Positions 25,137 through 33,989 are shown, counted from the first letter of the stretch. The stretch is 64,000 nucleotides of DNA from Chryseotalea sp. WA131a (GCA_025370075.1 CP073016.1:4526001-4590000), one strand, 5' to 3'. The notes: generated by a model from the sequence alone, not told the origin. Translations and numbers: made by a program.

Positions 25137-26502
25137 CGTTTATTTTTTGGGCATTGGCGGCATTGGCATGAGTGCGATTGCGCGCTGGTTCAAGCACAAG
25201 GGTTTGCGCGTGGCCGGCTACGACCGCACGCCTACACCGCTTACGCATGAGTTGATTGAGGAGGGAATGGAAATTCATTTTGATGATAAAGTGGAGTTGA
25301 TGCCAGGTTATATCAGCAAGGAAAAAACATTGGTGGTGTTTACGCCAGCGATTCCAAAGAATCACGTAGAGCACGCTTATTTGAAAGAACAAGGCTACAT
25401 AATTTTGAAACGAAGCGAGGTGCTCGGCTTGCTCACAAAAAATTATAAAACGATTGCCGTTGCCGGAACGCATGGTAAAACCACCACCTCTTCATTGATT
25501 GCACACATCCTAAAAACCGCGAAAGTAAACATGGTTGGATTCTTAGGTGGCATTACTACCAACTACGAATCGAATTTGGTGATGGAAGGCGAAGTGAATA
25601 AAGATACGTGGGTAGTGGTAGAAGCAGACGAGTTTGACCGCTCCTTCTTGCGATTGTTTCCGCAGATAGCTGTGGTGACCTCTGCCGATGCTGACCACTT
25701 GGATATTTATGGTGATCACGCGAGTATGCTTACTTCGTTCAAAGATTTTATCAAACAGATTAACGCAGGTGGCAATTTAGTGATTCATGAGTCGGTGGCT
25801 TCGTTGGCCAATGGTGTGAACATTGTAAAAGAAACGTATGGCATGAGCCGGGGACAGTTTTTTGCCGGCAATATTACTTCGAGCAATCGAGGATTTTTTG
25901 AATTCGATTTTCACGGCTATGCTGCGAAGATGGAGAAAATTCAGCTCGGTGTCCCTGGTTTTCATAACATGGAGAATGCGATGGCGGCCATCATCGTATC
26001 CAAGAAATTGGGTATAGAAGATAAAATTATTCGAGAGGCGCTATTATCGTTTAAAGGTGTGAAGCGCAGATTTGAGTACATCATCAAACAAAACAATTTG
26101 GTGTACATCGATGATTATGCGCATCACCCCACGGAGATCGAAGCATTTCTAAAATCGTTAAAGTCGATGTATGCTGGTAAAAAAGTGACAGTTGTTTTTC
26201 AACCTCACTTGTTTACGCGAACGCGCGATTTTGCTGAAGGATTTTCGAAGAGCCTTAGTTTGGCCGATGAAGTATTGTTGATGGACATTTACCCGGCACG
26301 AGAGGAGCCGATACCGGGAGTAACATCAGACATGTTGCTTAAAGACATTACCAGCAATGTAAAAGTGAGGTGCGGAAAAAGTGATGTGATGCAAAAACTG
26401 GAAGACATGGAAGTGGAAGTGCTGGCAACCGTAGGGGCGGGAGACATTGATACGTTTGTGAAGCCGATTAAGGAGATGTTGCTTAAGAAATTAGCCAATT
26501 AA
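25114..26502 (+). CDS. murC: UDP-MurNAc:L-alanine ligase MurC
   Basis: Adds L-alanine to UDP-MurNAc, the first amino acid of the stem peptide. The opening YFLGIGGIGMSAIARWF is the nucleotide fold of this family; VAGTHGKTTTSSLIAHIL is the ATP loop; ADADHLDIYGDHASM and the late YIDDYAHHPTEIEAFLKSL are diagnostic for MurC. Length 462 is usual. It starts inside the end of murG (23 bp overlap), so translation of the two is probably coupled. Confidence 0.96.
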   Translation: MRLEQYDSVYFLGIGGIGMSAIARWFKHKGLRVAGYDRTPTPLTHELIEEGMEIHFDDKVELMPGYISKEKTLVVFTPAIPKNHVEHAYLKEQGYIILKRSEVLGLLTKNYKTIAVAGTHGKTTTSSLIAHILKTAKVNMVGFLGGITTNYESNLVMEGEVNKDTWVVVEADEFDRSFLRLFPQIAVVTSADADHLDIYGDHASMLTSFKDFIKQINAGGNLVIHESVASLANGVNIVKETYGMSRGQFFAGNITSSNRGFFEFDFHGYAAKMEKIQLGVPGFHNMENAMAAIIVSKKLGIEDKIIREALLSFKGVKRRFEYIIKQNNLVYIDDYAHHPTEIEAFLKSLKSMYAGKKVTVVFQPHLFTRTRDFAEGFSKSLSLADEVLLMDIYPAREEPIPGVTSDMLLKDITSNVKVRCGKSDVMQKLEDMEVEVLATVGAGDIDTFVKPIKEMLLKKLAN

Positions 26503-26504
26503 TT

Positions 26505-26528
26505 GATTTGAAAATTTGAAAATTAAAA
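26505..26528. repeat. Intergenic repeat, copy 2 (murC-ftsQ), part one only
   Basis: GATTTGAAAATTTGAAAAT, the second half of part one of the repeat seen after ftsW, directly follows the murC stop. The GCTTGCGGC part is missing. The remaining 70 bp to ftsQ hold nothing I recognise. Confidence 0.65.
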
Positions 26529-26601
26529 ACAGACTATAATTAAACAGTTCTTAGTCTTGCACTAAAGAAGAAGTTAAACCCGAAAATAAGTAAAGTAAGG
26601 A

Positions 26602-27363
26602 ATGGGGTCAAAATTCAACATACGAAAAGAGATAAAGATAGGCATGGTGCTAGTGGGTCTTTCCTTTTTGATTGCGTTTGCAGAACGTAAGCAGGGAGGG
26701 TCTGTATGCAAGAATATTTCGGTAGAGATTAATAACCTGAACGAAAATCACTTTTTGGATGAAGCCGATGTATTGCAATTGGTAGAAGGAAGTGGCGAGA
26801 CGATTAAAGGTATTGGCATCGACCGCATCAATCTAAAGCAGATTGAAAAGAAGTTGAAATACGACAAACATATTTTGGATGCTGAATTGTTTGGCGACCT
26901 GAAGGGAAATTTGATTGTGAACGTTGAGTTGCGCAGACCGATTGCCCGCATAGTGCAAAAAGATGCACCTGATGCCTACATCGCGAAGGATGGTGTAATC
27001 ATGCCCGTGTCGGAAAAATATACTTCACGCGTGGTATTGATAAGTGGTTATGTGAAGCCATTGTTGGAAAGTGAAGATTTGAACAAGACCGAAGAGGGAA
27101 AGCAATTGATGGAAATGATTGAATACGTAAACGCAGATAGATTTTGGAGTGCACAAGTTGCGCAGTTGGACATTGAGCGTGATGGTAAGATTAACATTTT
27201 TCCCCAAGTAACAGGTCAACGGGTAGAGTTTGGCCGAGCCGAGAACATTGAAACGAAGTTTAAGAAATTGATGATTTTTTATAAAGAAATTTTGCCCATA
27301 CGCGGCTGGACGAAATACGAGCGGGTGAATTTAGAATACGAAGGGCAAGTAATTGCAGAGTAA
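26602..27363 (+). CDS. ftsQ: Cell division protein FtsQ
   Basis: A bitopic divisome protein. A short cytoplasmic N-terminus (KFNIRKEIKIG), one membrane helix (residues about 14-27, MVLVGLSFLIAFA) and a periplasmic part with a POTRA-like segment (NHFLDEADVLQLVEGSGETIKGIGIDRINLKQIEKKL) are visible. DAYIAKDGVIMPVSEKYTSRVVLISG corresponds to the conserved FtsQ/DivIB region. Length 253 is typical of Bacteroidota. Assignment rests on both sequence and position between murC and ftsA. Confidence 0.88.
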   Translation: MGSKFNIRKEIKIGMVLVGLSFLIAFAERKQGGSVCKNISVEINNLNENHFLDEADVLQLVEGSGETIKGIGIDRINLKQIEKKLKYDKHILDAELFGDLKGNLIVNVELRRPIARIVQKDAPDAYIAKDGVIMPVSEKYTSRVVLISGYVKPLLESEDLNKTEEGKQLMEMIEYVNADRFWSAQVAQLDIERDGKINIFPQVTGQRVEFGRAENIETKFKKLMIFYKEILPIRGWTKYERVNLEYEGQVIAE

Positions 27364-27463
27364 TTTGAAAATGAGTCGATTTGAAAATTTGAAAATAAAA
27401 TCGAGGCACGAACTAAATGAGGACACTGAACAGCTTATGGCTTGAGGCATGCGGCTTGTAGCC
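27362..27463. repeat. Two-part intergenic repeat, copy 3 (ftsQ-ftsA)
   Basis: Part one at 27362-27398 begins right at the ftsQ stop and has the pattern ATTTGAAAATGAGTCG then ATTTGAAAATTTGAAAAT. Part two at 27431-27463 has GCTTATGGCTTGAGGC and ATGCGGCTTGTAGCC words. The arrangement equals copy 1. Confidence 0.75.
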
Positions 27464-27528
27464 ATAATAGAAAGAACAGAATTAGAAGTTAAAGAAATAA
27501 ATCAATAGATAAACTAACAATAAAGAAA

Positions 27529-28845
27529 ATGGAAAACGATAAAATAGTAGTAGGCCTTGACATTGGTACCACAAAAATTTGTGCCATCGTGGGTCGTCAA
27601 AATGAGTTCGGAAAATTGGAAGTGCTAGGCATGGGCAAAGCCGAATCAGAAGGCGTTATAAAAGGGATTGTCACCAATATCGACAAAACCGTTTTCGCCA
27701 TTGAGAAGGCGGTGAAAGAAGCCAGCGAAATGAGCGGCATCGACATTGGTGTTGTCAATGTGGGTATTGCGGGCCAGCATATTCGTAGCTCTATTCATCA
27801 CGGCAGCATTACGCGCTCCTCAAATGATGACGAGGTGAGCATTGAAGATGTGAACCGGTTGACCGAAGACATGTATCGCATCGTCATTCCACCCGGCAGT
27901 GAAATCATTCACGTGATGCCACAAGACTATACCGTGGATTACGAAGAAGGAATCAAAGACCCCGTGGGCATGAGCGGTGTGAAGTTGGAAGCGGATTTCC
28001 ATATTATTACGGCACAGACCAGCGCCATCAACAACATTAACAAATGTGTTCGCAGAGCAGGGTTGGAAATTCAAGATTTGATTTTGGAACCACTGGCATC
28101 GAGCATTGCGGTGTTGAGCGAAGATGAAAAAGAAGCAGGTGTTTGCTTAATAGACATTGGTGGAGGAACAACTGACATTGCAATTTTTCATGATAGCATC
28201 ATTCGCCACACGGCTGTAATTCCTTTCGGTGGAAATATTTTGACCACTGATATTCAACATGGGTTGATGGTGATGGCGAAACAAGCCGAGCAGTTGAAAA
28301 CACGGTTCGGTAAGGCAATTGCTGAAGAGGCAAGCCCAAATGAAATCGTTTCAATTCCCGGAATCAGAAATAGAACGGCCAAAGAGATTTCGGTGAAGAA
28401 CTTGGCGAGCATCATTCAAGCAAGAATGGAAGAAGTGATTGAGATGGCACACGCTGAAATCATCAGTTCTGGATATGAGAACAGATTGGCGGGTGGCATT
28501 GTGATTACAGGAGGTGGCTCTCAGTTGAATTCGTTAAAACAATTGGTAGAATACATGACGGGCATGGATGCGCGCATTGGCTACCCGAATGAACACTTGG
28601 GCAAGAGTAAATTGGAAGTGGTGAAAAGCCCGATGTATGCAACGTCTGTTGGCTTGGTGTTGTCAGGATTCCGTTCGTTGGATGAGCGCGAAGACCGCTA
28701 TAAAGAAGCGAAGGCAGAAAGCAAAAGCAATCAGAAAACGGTGAAAGTGAAGAAAGTAAATCCAGCTTCTGATTTCTTCTCAAACATTTTGAACAAGACG
28801 AAGGGATTGTTGATTGATGATTTGGGGGACAAAAATGAGTACTGA
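27529..28845 (+). CDS. ftsA: Cell division protein FtsA
   Basis: An actin-like ATPase that tethers FtsZ to the membrane. The phosphate-1 motif is VVGLDIGTTKICAIVG, the SHS2/1C region follows (VGIAGQHIRSSIHHGS), the phosphate-2 motif is VCLIDIGGGTTDIAIF, and the adenosine motif is GIVITGGGSQLNSL. The C-terminal helix KTKGLLIDDLGDKNEY has the amphipathic character of a membrane-targeting segment, although more acidic than in E. coli. Length 438 is normal. It lies 160 bp before ftsZ with a repeat between. Confidence 0.96.
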   Translation: MENDKIVVGLDIGTTKICAIVGRQNEFGKLEVLGMGKAESEGVIKGIVTNIDKTVFAIEKAVKEASEMSGIDIGVVNVGIAGQHIRSSIHHGSITRSSNDDEVSIEDVNRLTEDMYRIVIPPGSEIIHVMPQDYTVDYEEGIKDPVGMSGVKLEADFHIITAQTSAINNINKCVRRAGLEIQDLILEPLASSIAVLSEDEKEAGVCLIDIGGGTTDIAIFHDSIIRHTAVIPFGGNILTTDIQHGLMVMAKQAEQLKTRFGKAIAEEASPNEIVSIPGIRNRTAKEISVKNLASIIQARMEEVIEMAHAEIISSGYENRLAGGIVITGGGSQLNSLKQLVEYMTGMDARIGYPNEHLGKSKLEVVKSPMYATSVGLVLSGFRSLDEREDRYKEAKAESKSNQKTVKVKKVNPASDFFSNILNKTKGLLIDDLGDKNEY

Positions 28846-28948
28846 TTTGAAAATGAGACGATTTGAAAATTTGAAAATGAAAAGAGCCTCAAGCAATATA
28901 CCAGCTTCAAACTGTTTTGAAAAGCTGAACAGCTTGCAGCCTGTGGCC
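28843..28948. repeat. Two-part intergenic repeat, copy 4 (ftsA-ftsZ)
   Basis: Part one at 28843-28879 overlaps the ftsA stop and repeats ATTTGAAAATGAGACG then ATTTGAAAATTTGAAAAT. Part two (28902-28948) is more diverged, with AGCTTCAAACTG, CAGCTTGCAGCC and TGTGGCC words. Confidence 0.7.
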
Positions 28949-29005
28949 AACGATAATGAACAATAACAATTATTAAAAGAGAACAACCACTAAAACACCA
29001 TAGTC

Positions 29006-30631
29006 ATGTTTGAACCAGTAACAGGATATAAATTTGACCTCCCCAAACACCACAAGTCCATTATCAAAGTGATTGGCGTTGGCGGTGGAGGTAGCAACGC
29101 GGTGAACCACATGTACAAACAAGGCATTAAAGATGTTGAGTTTGTGGTGGCGAACACAGATTTACAAGCGCTGAACGGCAGCCCCGTGCCGTATAAACTT
29201 CAGTTGGGCGTAACACTCACCGAAGGTTTGGGATGCGGTGCGAACCCCGAAGTGGGACGAGCAGCAGCGATTGAAAGCAAAGAACAAATTCGCGAGCTAC
29301 TGGCCGGAACCAAAATGGTTTTTGTAACGGCCGGTATGGGAGGTGGCACGGGCACAGGCGCGGCACCAGTGATTGCCAAGATTGCGAAAGATATGGACAT
29401 CCTCACGGTGGGGATTGTGACAGTACCCTTTTCGTTTGAAGGCAAGAAAAAATTGGCGCAAGCAGAGTTGGGCATTGAAGCGTTTCGTGCGAGCTGCGAT
29501 ACGGTGCTGGTGATATTGAATGACAAGTTGCGCGAGATTTATGGAAATCTTTCCATCGGCCAAGCATTTGGTGAAGCGGATAATGTGTTGACCACTGCGG
29601 CCAAAGGCATTGCCGAGATTATCACCTTGGCCGGGTATGTGAACGTTGACTTTCAAGATGTGCGCACGGTAATGTTGGGTGCGGGTGCAGCCGTGATGGG
29701 CACTGCAGAAACACGTGGCGATACACGCGCGATGAAAGCTGCACAACAAGCATTGGCTTCGCCTTTGTTGGATAACCACGACATCATGGGCTCGAAGAAA
29801 ATTCTGCTTTCGATTATTTCAGGTGAAGAAGCGGAGTTGCAGATGGACGAGTTGACTACCATTACGGAATACATTCAAGGGCAAGCAGGCGATGATGCCG
29901 AAGTGATTTTCGGTCATGGCGTGGATGCTGCCTTAGGCGACCGCATTCGTGTGACGGTGATTGCCACTGGTTTTGCCAATGAAAGAAAGGCTGCAAAAAA
30001 AGAAGAAAAGAAAGTGCATGAGTTAGACCGCTCACAGATTTCATTGTTTGGCTCGGTTGATAATTCGGTGAACCAGCGCACGGCCGATTTAGAATTGAAA
30101 GTAAAATCAGACAATACTACGCAAGAAGTGAAGCCGGTGGAGATGCCGAAAGAAAGCACTCCTCCGCCAATTAAACCAGGTTTGCCCGTTCTTGAAAAAG
30201 AACGAGAAAAGCCCATTGAGCCTATAACAGAGCGCTCGTATGTTTTTGATTTGTTTGATAAAACAGAAAACGTAAAAGAAGAAGACGATGGTGAAGAAAG
30301 TTTGTTTGCCGATGACGATGACTTTAAAGTAGGGAAAGAAATTTCGGCCGACCAAGTAATCAATGAAGAGGGTTTGATGGAAGTGCGCAAAACTCGCGAG
30401 CGCTTAGAACAGCAAGCAAGGGAGCGGAGAGAAAGATTGAAATCCAATCGCAAGCAAGAGATGACGAAGGAAGAGTTCAACGACAAGTGGACACTGCCTG
30501 CGTACTTGCGCAGAGGTGTGAAGATGGATAACGTGCCTCATTCTTCTGAACCATTTATTTCGCGCTATAATTTAAATGACGATAACAACTTGTTGGGCAA
30601 CAATAAATTTTTGCATGACAATGTGGATTGA
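29006..30631 (+). CDS. ftsZ: Cell division GTPase FtsZ
   Basis: The tubulin-like GTPase that forms the division ring. The GTP motif is GGGTGTGAAPVIAK (from residue 112), preceded by GVGGGGSNAVNHM and followed by the T7 loop NVDFQDVRTVM. The globular part ends near residue 325. A long charged linker of about 170 residues comes next, then the conserved tail peptide LPAYLRRGVKM at 497-507, which binds FtsA. Unusually, 34 further residues follow that peptide, rich in Asn and Asp. The length of 541 is well above that of E. coli (383) and in line with Bacteroidota. It ends the dcw cluster. Confidence 0.97.
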   Translation: MFEPVTGYKFDLPKHHKSIIKVIGVGGGGSNAVNHMYKQGIKDVEFVVANTDLQALNGSPVPYKLQLGVTLTEGLGCGANPEVGRAAAIESKEQIRELLAGTKMVFVTAGMGGGTGTGAAPVIAKIAKDMDILTVGIVTVPFSFEGKKKLAQAELGIEAFRASCDTVLVILNDKLREIYGNLSIGQAFGEADNVLTTAAKGIAEIITLAGYVNVDFQDVRTVMLGAGAAVMGTAETRGDTRAMKAAQQALASPLLDNHDIMGSKKILLSIISGEEAELQMDELTTITEYIQGQAGDDAEVIFGHGVDAALGDRIRVTVIATGFANERKAAKKEEKKVHELDRSQISLFGSVDNSVNQRTADLELKVKSDNTTQEVKPVEMPKESTPPPIKPGLPVLEKEREKPIEPITERSYVFDLFDKTENVKEEDDGEESLFADDDDFKVGKEISADQVINEEGLMEVRKTRERLEQQARERRERLKSNRKQEMTKEEFNDKWTLPAYLRRGVKMDNVPHSSEPFISRYNLNDDNNLLGNNKFLHDNVD

Positions 30632-30787
30632 CCTCACTCCCGTCCCCTCTCCGGAAGAGAGGGGAGGAGTTGGTGAGGAGATTAGTTTTCGATTTGCCAT
30701 TTGAAAACGTCAAATGGTTTTAAACATGCCTCGAGTAAAGAAATAGCTCCGTCCCCCTCTCCTTTTGGAGAGGGATTAGGGGTGAGG
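30632..30787. repeat. Pair of CCTCTCC-type palindromic repeats after ftsZ
   Basis: At 30632-30678 CCTCAC and GTGAGG arms enclose CCCCTCTC/GAGAGGGG. At 30749-30787 a related unit has CCCCTCTCC/GGAGAGGG and ends in GGGGTGAGG. Between them, CCATTTGA (30697-30704) pairs with TCAAATGG (30710-30717) before TTTTAAA. These look like dispersed REP-like units. No gene is visible from 30632 to 30999. Confidence 0.7.
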
Positions 30788-30946
30788 TCATGGCATATCC
30801 GGCACGACTGGTTTTTACTCCATTCGTAGTGGTTGTTGGTGGTAAATATTTTTTGCCGGTGCCGGAGTGCCTTCTTAAGACCAGACTTTTGGAATAGCTG
30901 TTGGTAATTTTTTGCAGCGTTCTGGTCTGTTGGATTTTTTAGTATG

Positions 30947-30977
30947 AAAAAGCCCCGTCTACGCGGGGCTTTTTTTG
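30947..30977. terminator. Bidirectional Rho-independent terminator
   Basis: AAAAAGCCCCG pairs with CGGGGCTTTTT across a 6-base loop; T-runs follow on both strands. It serves ftsZ from the left and the minus-strand beta-barrel gene from the right. Confidence 0.9.
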
Positions 30978-30999
30978 TTGCTAAGAAAATATGCTAGTG

Positions 31000-31716
31000 C
31001 TATTTGGTAATGTAATATTTAAGGCCCAAAGACAGATTGTTAAAGCTGGGCTGTAGCGTTAAGTTTGAGCTTGAATTAGATTGCTCTCCGAGTACTTCTG
31101 AATATCCAAGTAAACCAATGCTAAGATCAATGCCCCATTTTTCGTGTGGAAAAAAGATAATTCCAGGATTCAATCCTACACCCCAAGTATTTTGCTTTTC
31201 GTTAAGTTTTGTGTTAGAAAAAGTTTGAGATGTTATTGAACCATTCGAAGCAACTTCCGTAATCGTTGAGTTGTTTGTTTGTTCTCTGCTGCCAAATCCG
31301 TAAAAGCCATTGAACTCCGCGAAAAATACAAAGCTCTGCGAAATAATTTTGTGTATTCTATAATATGGTTTTACGATGAATTGGCCTCTAGCGTTTGTAT
31401 TGTCGTACGAGTATAGTGTTGCTGGTTGACCAATCAGAATTGGGCTTGAATTTCTGGATTTTGAGATTTGATCGAAACGATCGTAGCCAATCCCAATTCC
31501 AAGGGAAGACGTTTCAGTGACAAAATACCCAATACTTGGTAGAAATGACCAGAATGTATTCGAGTTATTGAAAGTTTGACCTATTGATGATTGGTCTTGG
31601 CTATAACGACTGTATCCGAGCGTCCCGCCAAATTGCATGTTCCCTTTTTTGATTTGACCATATGCTCCTGGCAAGGCGAGTATAATCAGACAGCCGATCA
31701 ATGAGATTTTTTTCAT
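31000..31716 (-). CDS. Outer membrane beta-barrel protein
   Basis: I start at the ATG at 31716, which gives a clean signal peptide MKKISLIGCLIILALPGAYGQ; the frame is open for 17 more codons upstream. The mature part (about 217 residues) alternates hydrophobic and polar residues with many glycine and aromatic residues. Strand-like segments include MQFGGTLGYSRYSQDQ and SSLGIGIGYDRFDQ, and the C-terminus ends LGLKYYITK, as in small outer membrane beta-barrels (OmpW/OMP_b-brl type). Function unknown. A divergent gene starts 113 bp away. Confidence 0.75.
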   Translation of the reverse strand: MKKISLIGCLIILALPGAYGQIKKGNMQFGGTLGYSRYSQDQSSIGQTFNNSNTFWSFLPSIGYFVTETSSLGIGIGYDRFDQISKSRNSSPILIGQPATLYSYDNTNARGQFIVKPYYRIHKIISQSFVFFAEFNGFYGFGSREQTNNSTITEVASNGSITSQTFSNTKLNEKQNTWGVGLNPGIIFFPHEKWGIDLSIGLLGYSEVLGEQSNSSSNLTLQPSFNNLSLGLKYYITK

Positions 31717-31829
31717 ACTGTTTTTTTTAATGGTAGTAGCAAAAGATAGACCAAAGATTAATTTCAATTGGTTGCAAATGGTGTTAATCCTAAATTTTAA
31801 AACCCCTATCTTTATCCAAACAAATTTCT

Positions 31830-33458
31830 ATGAACAAAAAGGTGCTTTACTTCACTATCCCTGTTATTTTGTTGGCAGGTATTTATTTTCTTGGCCCTGC
31901 TCCATCCAAACCTAAGTGGGATTTAGCTGTACCAATGGTTCCACAAGATCCAATTGCTCTTGAGAACTATGTAGCGACACAAGAAAGTAAACACGAGATA
32001 AAACGCGATAATAAGGCACGTATTGTGTGGGCGGACAGTTCTAAAAAGAAAACGGAGTACAGCGTAGTTTACTTGCACGGATTTTCGGCCAGCCAAGAAG
32101 AGGGAGACCCGGTGCATATCAATTTTGCGAAGAAGTTTAACTGCAATTTGTATCTGGCTCGCCTTGCCGACCATGGGGTTGACACCACAGAGCAACTTTT
32201 GTATTTCACTCCCGACCGGTGGTGGCAAAGCAGTAAAGAAGCATTGGCCATCGGGAAAGCTCTTGGAGAGAAAGTAATTGTGATGAGTACGTCTACAGGA
32301 GGAACCATGGCTTTGATATTGGCTGCCGAGTATCCACAAGATGTTTATGCGTTGATAAACATGTCCCCCAATATTCAAATATTTCATCCGCTTGCTTGGC
32401 TATCGAATAATCCTTGGGGATTGCAATTGGCGCGGCAAGTTGTGGGTGGTAATTACAATTTATCGAAACCGATACCAGGGGTGGATATGAAATTGCAAAA
32501 TCAATATTGGAATGATCGATATCGATTAGAGGCGGTAGGTCAGATGCAAGAAATGCTGGAGGATAAAATGACGGAGCATACGTTCAAAAAAATAAAATCA
32601 CCTTCTTTGTCACTCTACTATTATAAAAACGAAGCTGAACAAGACTCAACTGTGAAGGTTAGTGCCATTTTAAAAATGAATGAGCAACTCGGCACACCTG
32701 ATTCGTTGAAAGAAGCGATAGCCATACCGGAAGCGGGGACGCATGTAATTGGTTCGTATATCCGATCGAAAGACATTTTTTCAGTCGAAAGAGCTGCGGA
32801 AAATTTTGCTGTGGAAAAGTTGGGGATGAAAATTAATTATGGATTGAACCCAATAAAAATAGATGCTTACAAAAATAGTTTGAAAGCAAATCCAGAAAAT
32901 GAGTTGATTGACTTAGAGAAATTCATACCGAATGTTGTGTTGGACGTTCGCTATGCCACCACTAATAATTTCACCAAAGAGAAAATTTATGATCTACCAA
33001 AAGCATACGCGCGCAAACCCGTGGCAGGGGCGTTGAAAAAAGCACAAGAAGAATTCAATAAACTTGGCTACGGCATCAAGGTGTACGATGGCTATCGACC
33101 TTATTCGGCCACAGTAAAATTTTATGAAGTGATGAAAGGCGACACCATGTATGTTGCCAGTCCCTACAAAGGCTCGAAGCACAATAGAGGATGCGCATTG
33201 GATATCACCTTGGTGGATTTAAAGTCAAAACAAGAATTGAAAATGCCCACTCCATGGGACACAGCCGCCAAAGAAAGCTGGGCCGATGCACCTGTAAGCG
33301 ACCCAACGATTGCCAAAAATCGGGAGACACTGATTTCAATTATGGAGAAAAATGGATTTAAAGTGTACACGGCCGAGTGGTGGCATTTTGATTTTGTGGG
33401 CTGGCAGAAGTATGATGTAATGGATATTGAGTTTGAGGAGATAAGCAAAGTAGAATGA
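31830..33458 (+). CDS. Fusion of an alpha/beta serine hydrolase and a VanX-type D-Ala-D-Ala dipeptidase
   Basis: An N-terminal membrane anchor (residues 5-22) places the enzyme in the envelope. Residues about 60-330 are an alpha/beta hydrolase: VVYLHGFSASQEEGDP (oxyanion region), nucleophile Ser155 in MSTSTGG, and a candidate catalytic His305 in EAGTHVIGS. Residues about 360-542 are a peptidase family M15D domain: VLDVRYATTNNF, VYDGYRP (Arg423), zinc ligands His451 and Asp458 in SKHNRGCALD, and Glu516 and His519 in EWWHFDF. VanX cleaves D-alanyl-D-alanine. All catalytic positions I can check are present. The combination is unusual; I infer processing of peptidoglycan peptides or their esters. 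It is not part of a vancomycin-resistance cluster. Confidence 0.88.
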   Translation: MNKKVLYFTIPVILLAGIYFLGPAPSKPKWDLAVPMVPQDPIALENYVATQESKHEIKRDNKARIVWADSSKKKTEYSVVYLHGFSASQEEGDPVHINFAKKFNCNLYLARLADHGVDTTEQLLYFTPDRWWQSSKEALAIGKALGEKVIVMSTSTGGTMALILAAEYPQDVYALINMSPNIQIFHPLAWLSNNPWGLQLARQVVGGNYNLSKPIPGVDMKLQNQYWNDRYRLEAVGQMQEMLEDKMTEHTFKKIKSPSLSLYYYKNEAEQDSTVKVSAILKMNEQLGTPDSLKEAIAIPEAGTHVIGSYIRSKDIFSVERAAENFAVEKLGMKINYGLNPIKIDAYKNSLKANPENELIDLEKFIPNVVLDVRYATTNNFTKEKIYDLPKAYARKPVAGALKKAQEEFNKLGYGIKVYDGYRPYSATVKFYEVMKGDTMYVASPYKGSKHNRGCALDITLVDLKSKQELKMPTPWDTAAKESWADAPVSDPTIAKNRETLISIMEKNGFKVYTAEWWHFDFVGWQKYDVMDIEFEEISKVE

Positions 33459-33844
33459 TTCTAATTCGCAATTTATTAAGGGTTAAATATCTCTTTGGAT
33501 TATTCAAAATTTTTGGCGCGATTTATCTTTTTGTAATTAATTGGAAGTTGTTTTTCAGATTTATTAGTAAGTTGAATGAAGACGACTCCGCAACAAACTT
33601 AGGTAACTCGCTTTCTTTTTTTCTACTGTTGCTCTATTGTTTCTATTAATTTTACAGTGGTTTGATTGACTTAGGTAAGGTTAGCATCATTGATAAGAAG
33701 TTTGTTTGGGCTGGGATATTGATAGGAGGCTTAATTGCTGTTGCATTGTTTTCGTTTGAATCACTTTACTATACAATCTTCGGTTTAATTTTTTTATTAA
33801 TCTCGTTAATTGAATTAGGAAGACTAGTTAAAAAGAAGAGGTAA
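33455..33844 (+). pseudogene. Small membrane protein gene split by an in-frame stop
   Basis: An ATG at 33455 overlaps the end of the hydrolase/VanX gene. The frame reads 64 residues with two hydrophobic stretches to a TAA at 33647. The same frame continues open for 64 more codons, starting FYSGLIDLGKV and including AGILIGGLIAVALFSFESLYYTIFGLIFLLISLIEL, to a stop at 33842. The join reads as one membrane protein of about 129 residues with the stop in the middle of a helix. A nonsense mutation is my inference; two separate tiny membrane proteins are the alternative. Confidence 0.45.
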
Positions 33845-33848
33845 CTTT

Positions 33849-33989
33849 ATGATGTTGTCTCAAGCCCAATCCCAAGTCGAGAAATGGATAAAGACCCATG
33901 GCTTACGCTACTTCAATCAACTTACCAACATGGCGATCCTCACTAAAGAAGTAGGCTTAGCTGTTGCCCAAACAGGCCCAGTATTGTGA
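33849..33989 (+). pseudogene. Truncated MazG-like nucleotide pyrophosphohydrolase
   Basis: ATG ATG at 33849 begins MMLSQAQSQVEKWIKTHGL, followed by RYFNQLTNMAILTKEVG. That matches the first 36 residues of the short MazG-like pyrophosphohydrolases of Bacteroidota, which run about 105-115 residues. Similarity ends right after EVG: the family continues with the metal-binding EVGE(V)A segment and the later ExxD motif, but here ten unrelated residues lead to a stop at 33987. The active site is gone, so the product is not functional. Confidence 0.6.

Noticed and set aside
29200..30486. Long minus-strand frames within ftsZ
   Set aside because: Shadows of the ftsZ coding strand caused by codon bias; no domain or start context.
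31830..33458. Vancomycin resistance locus
   Set aside because: VanX-type domain only; no vanH, vanA/B ligase or vanRS genes nearby, and VanX homologues occur in many species without resistance.
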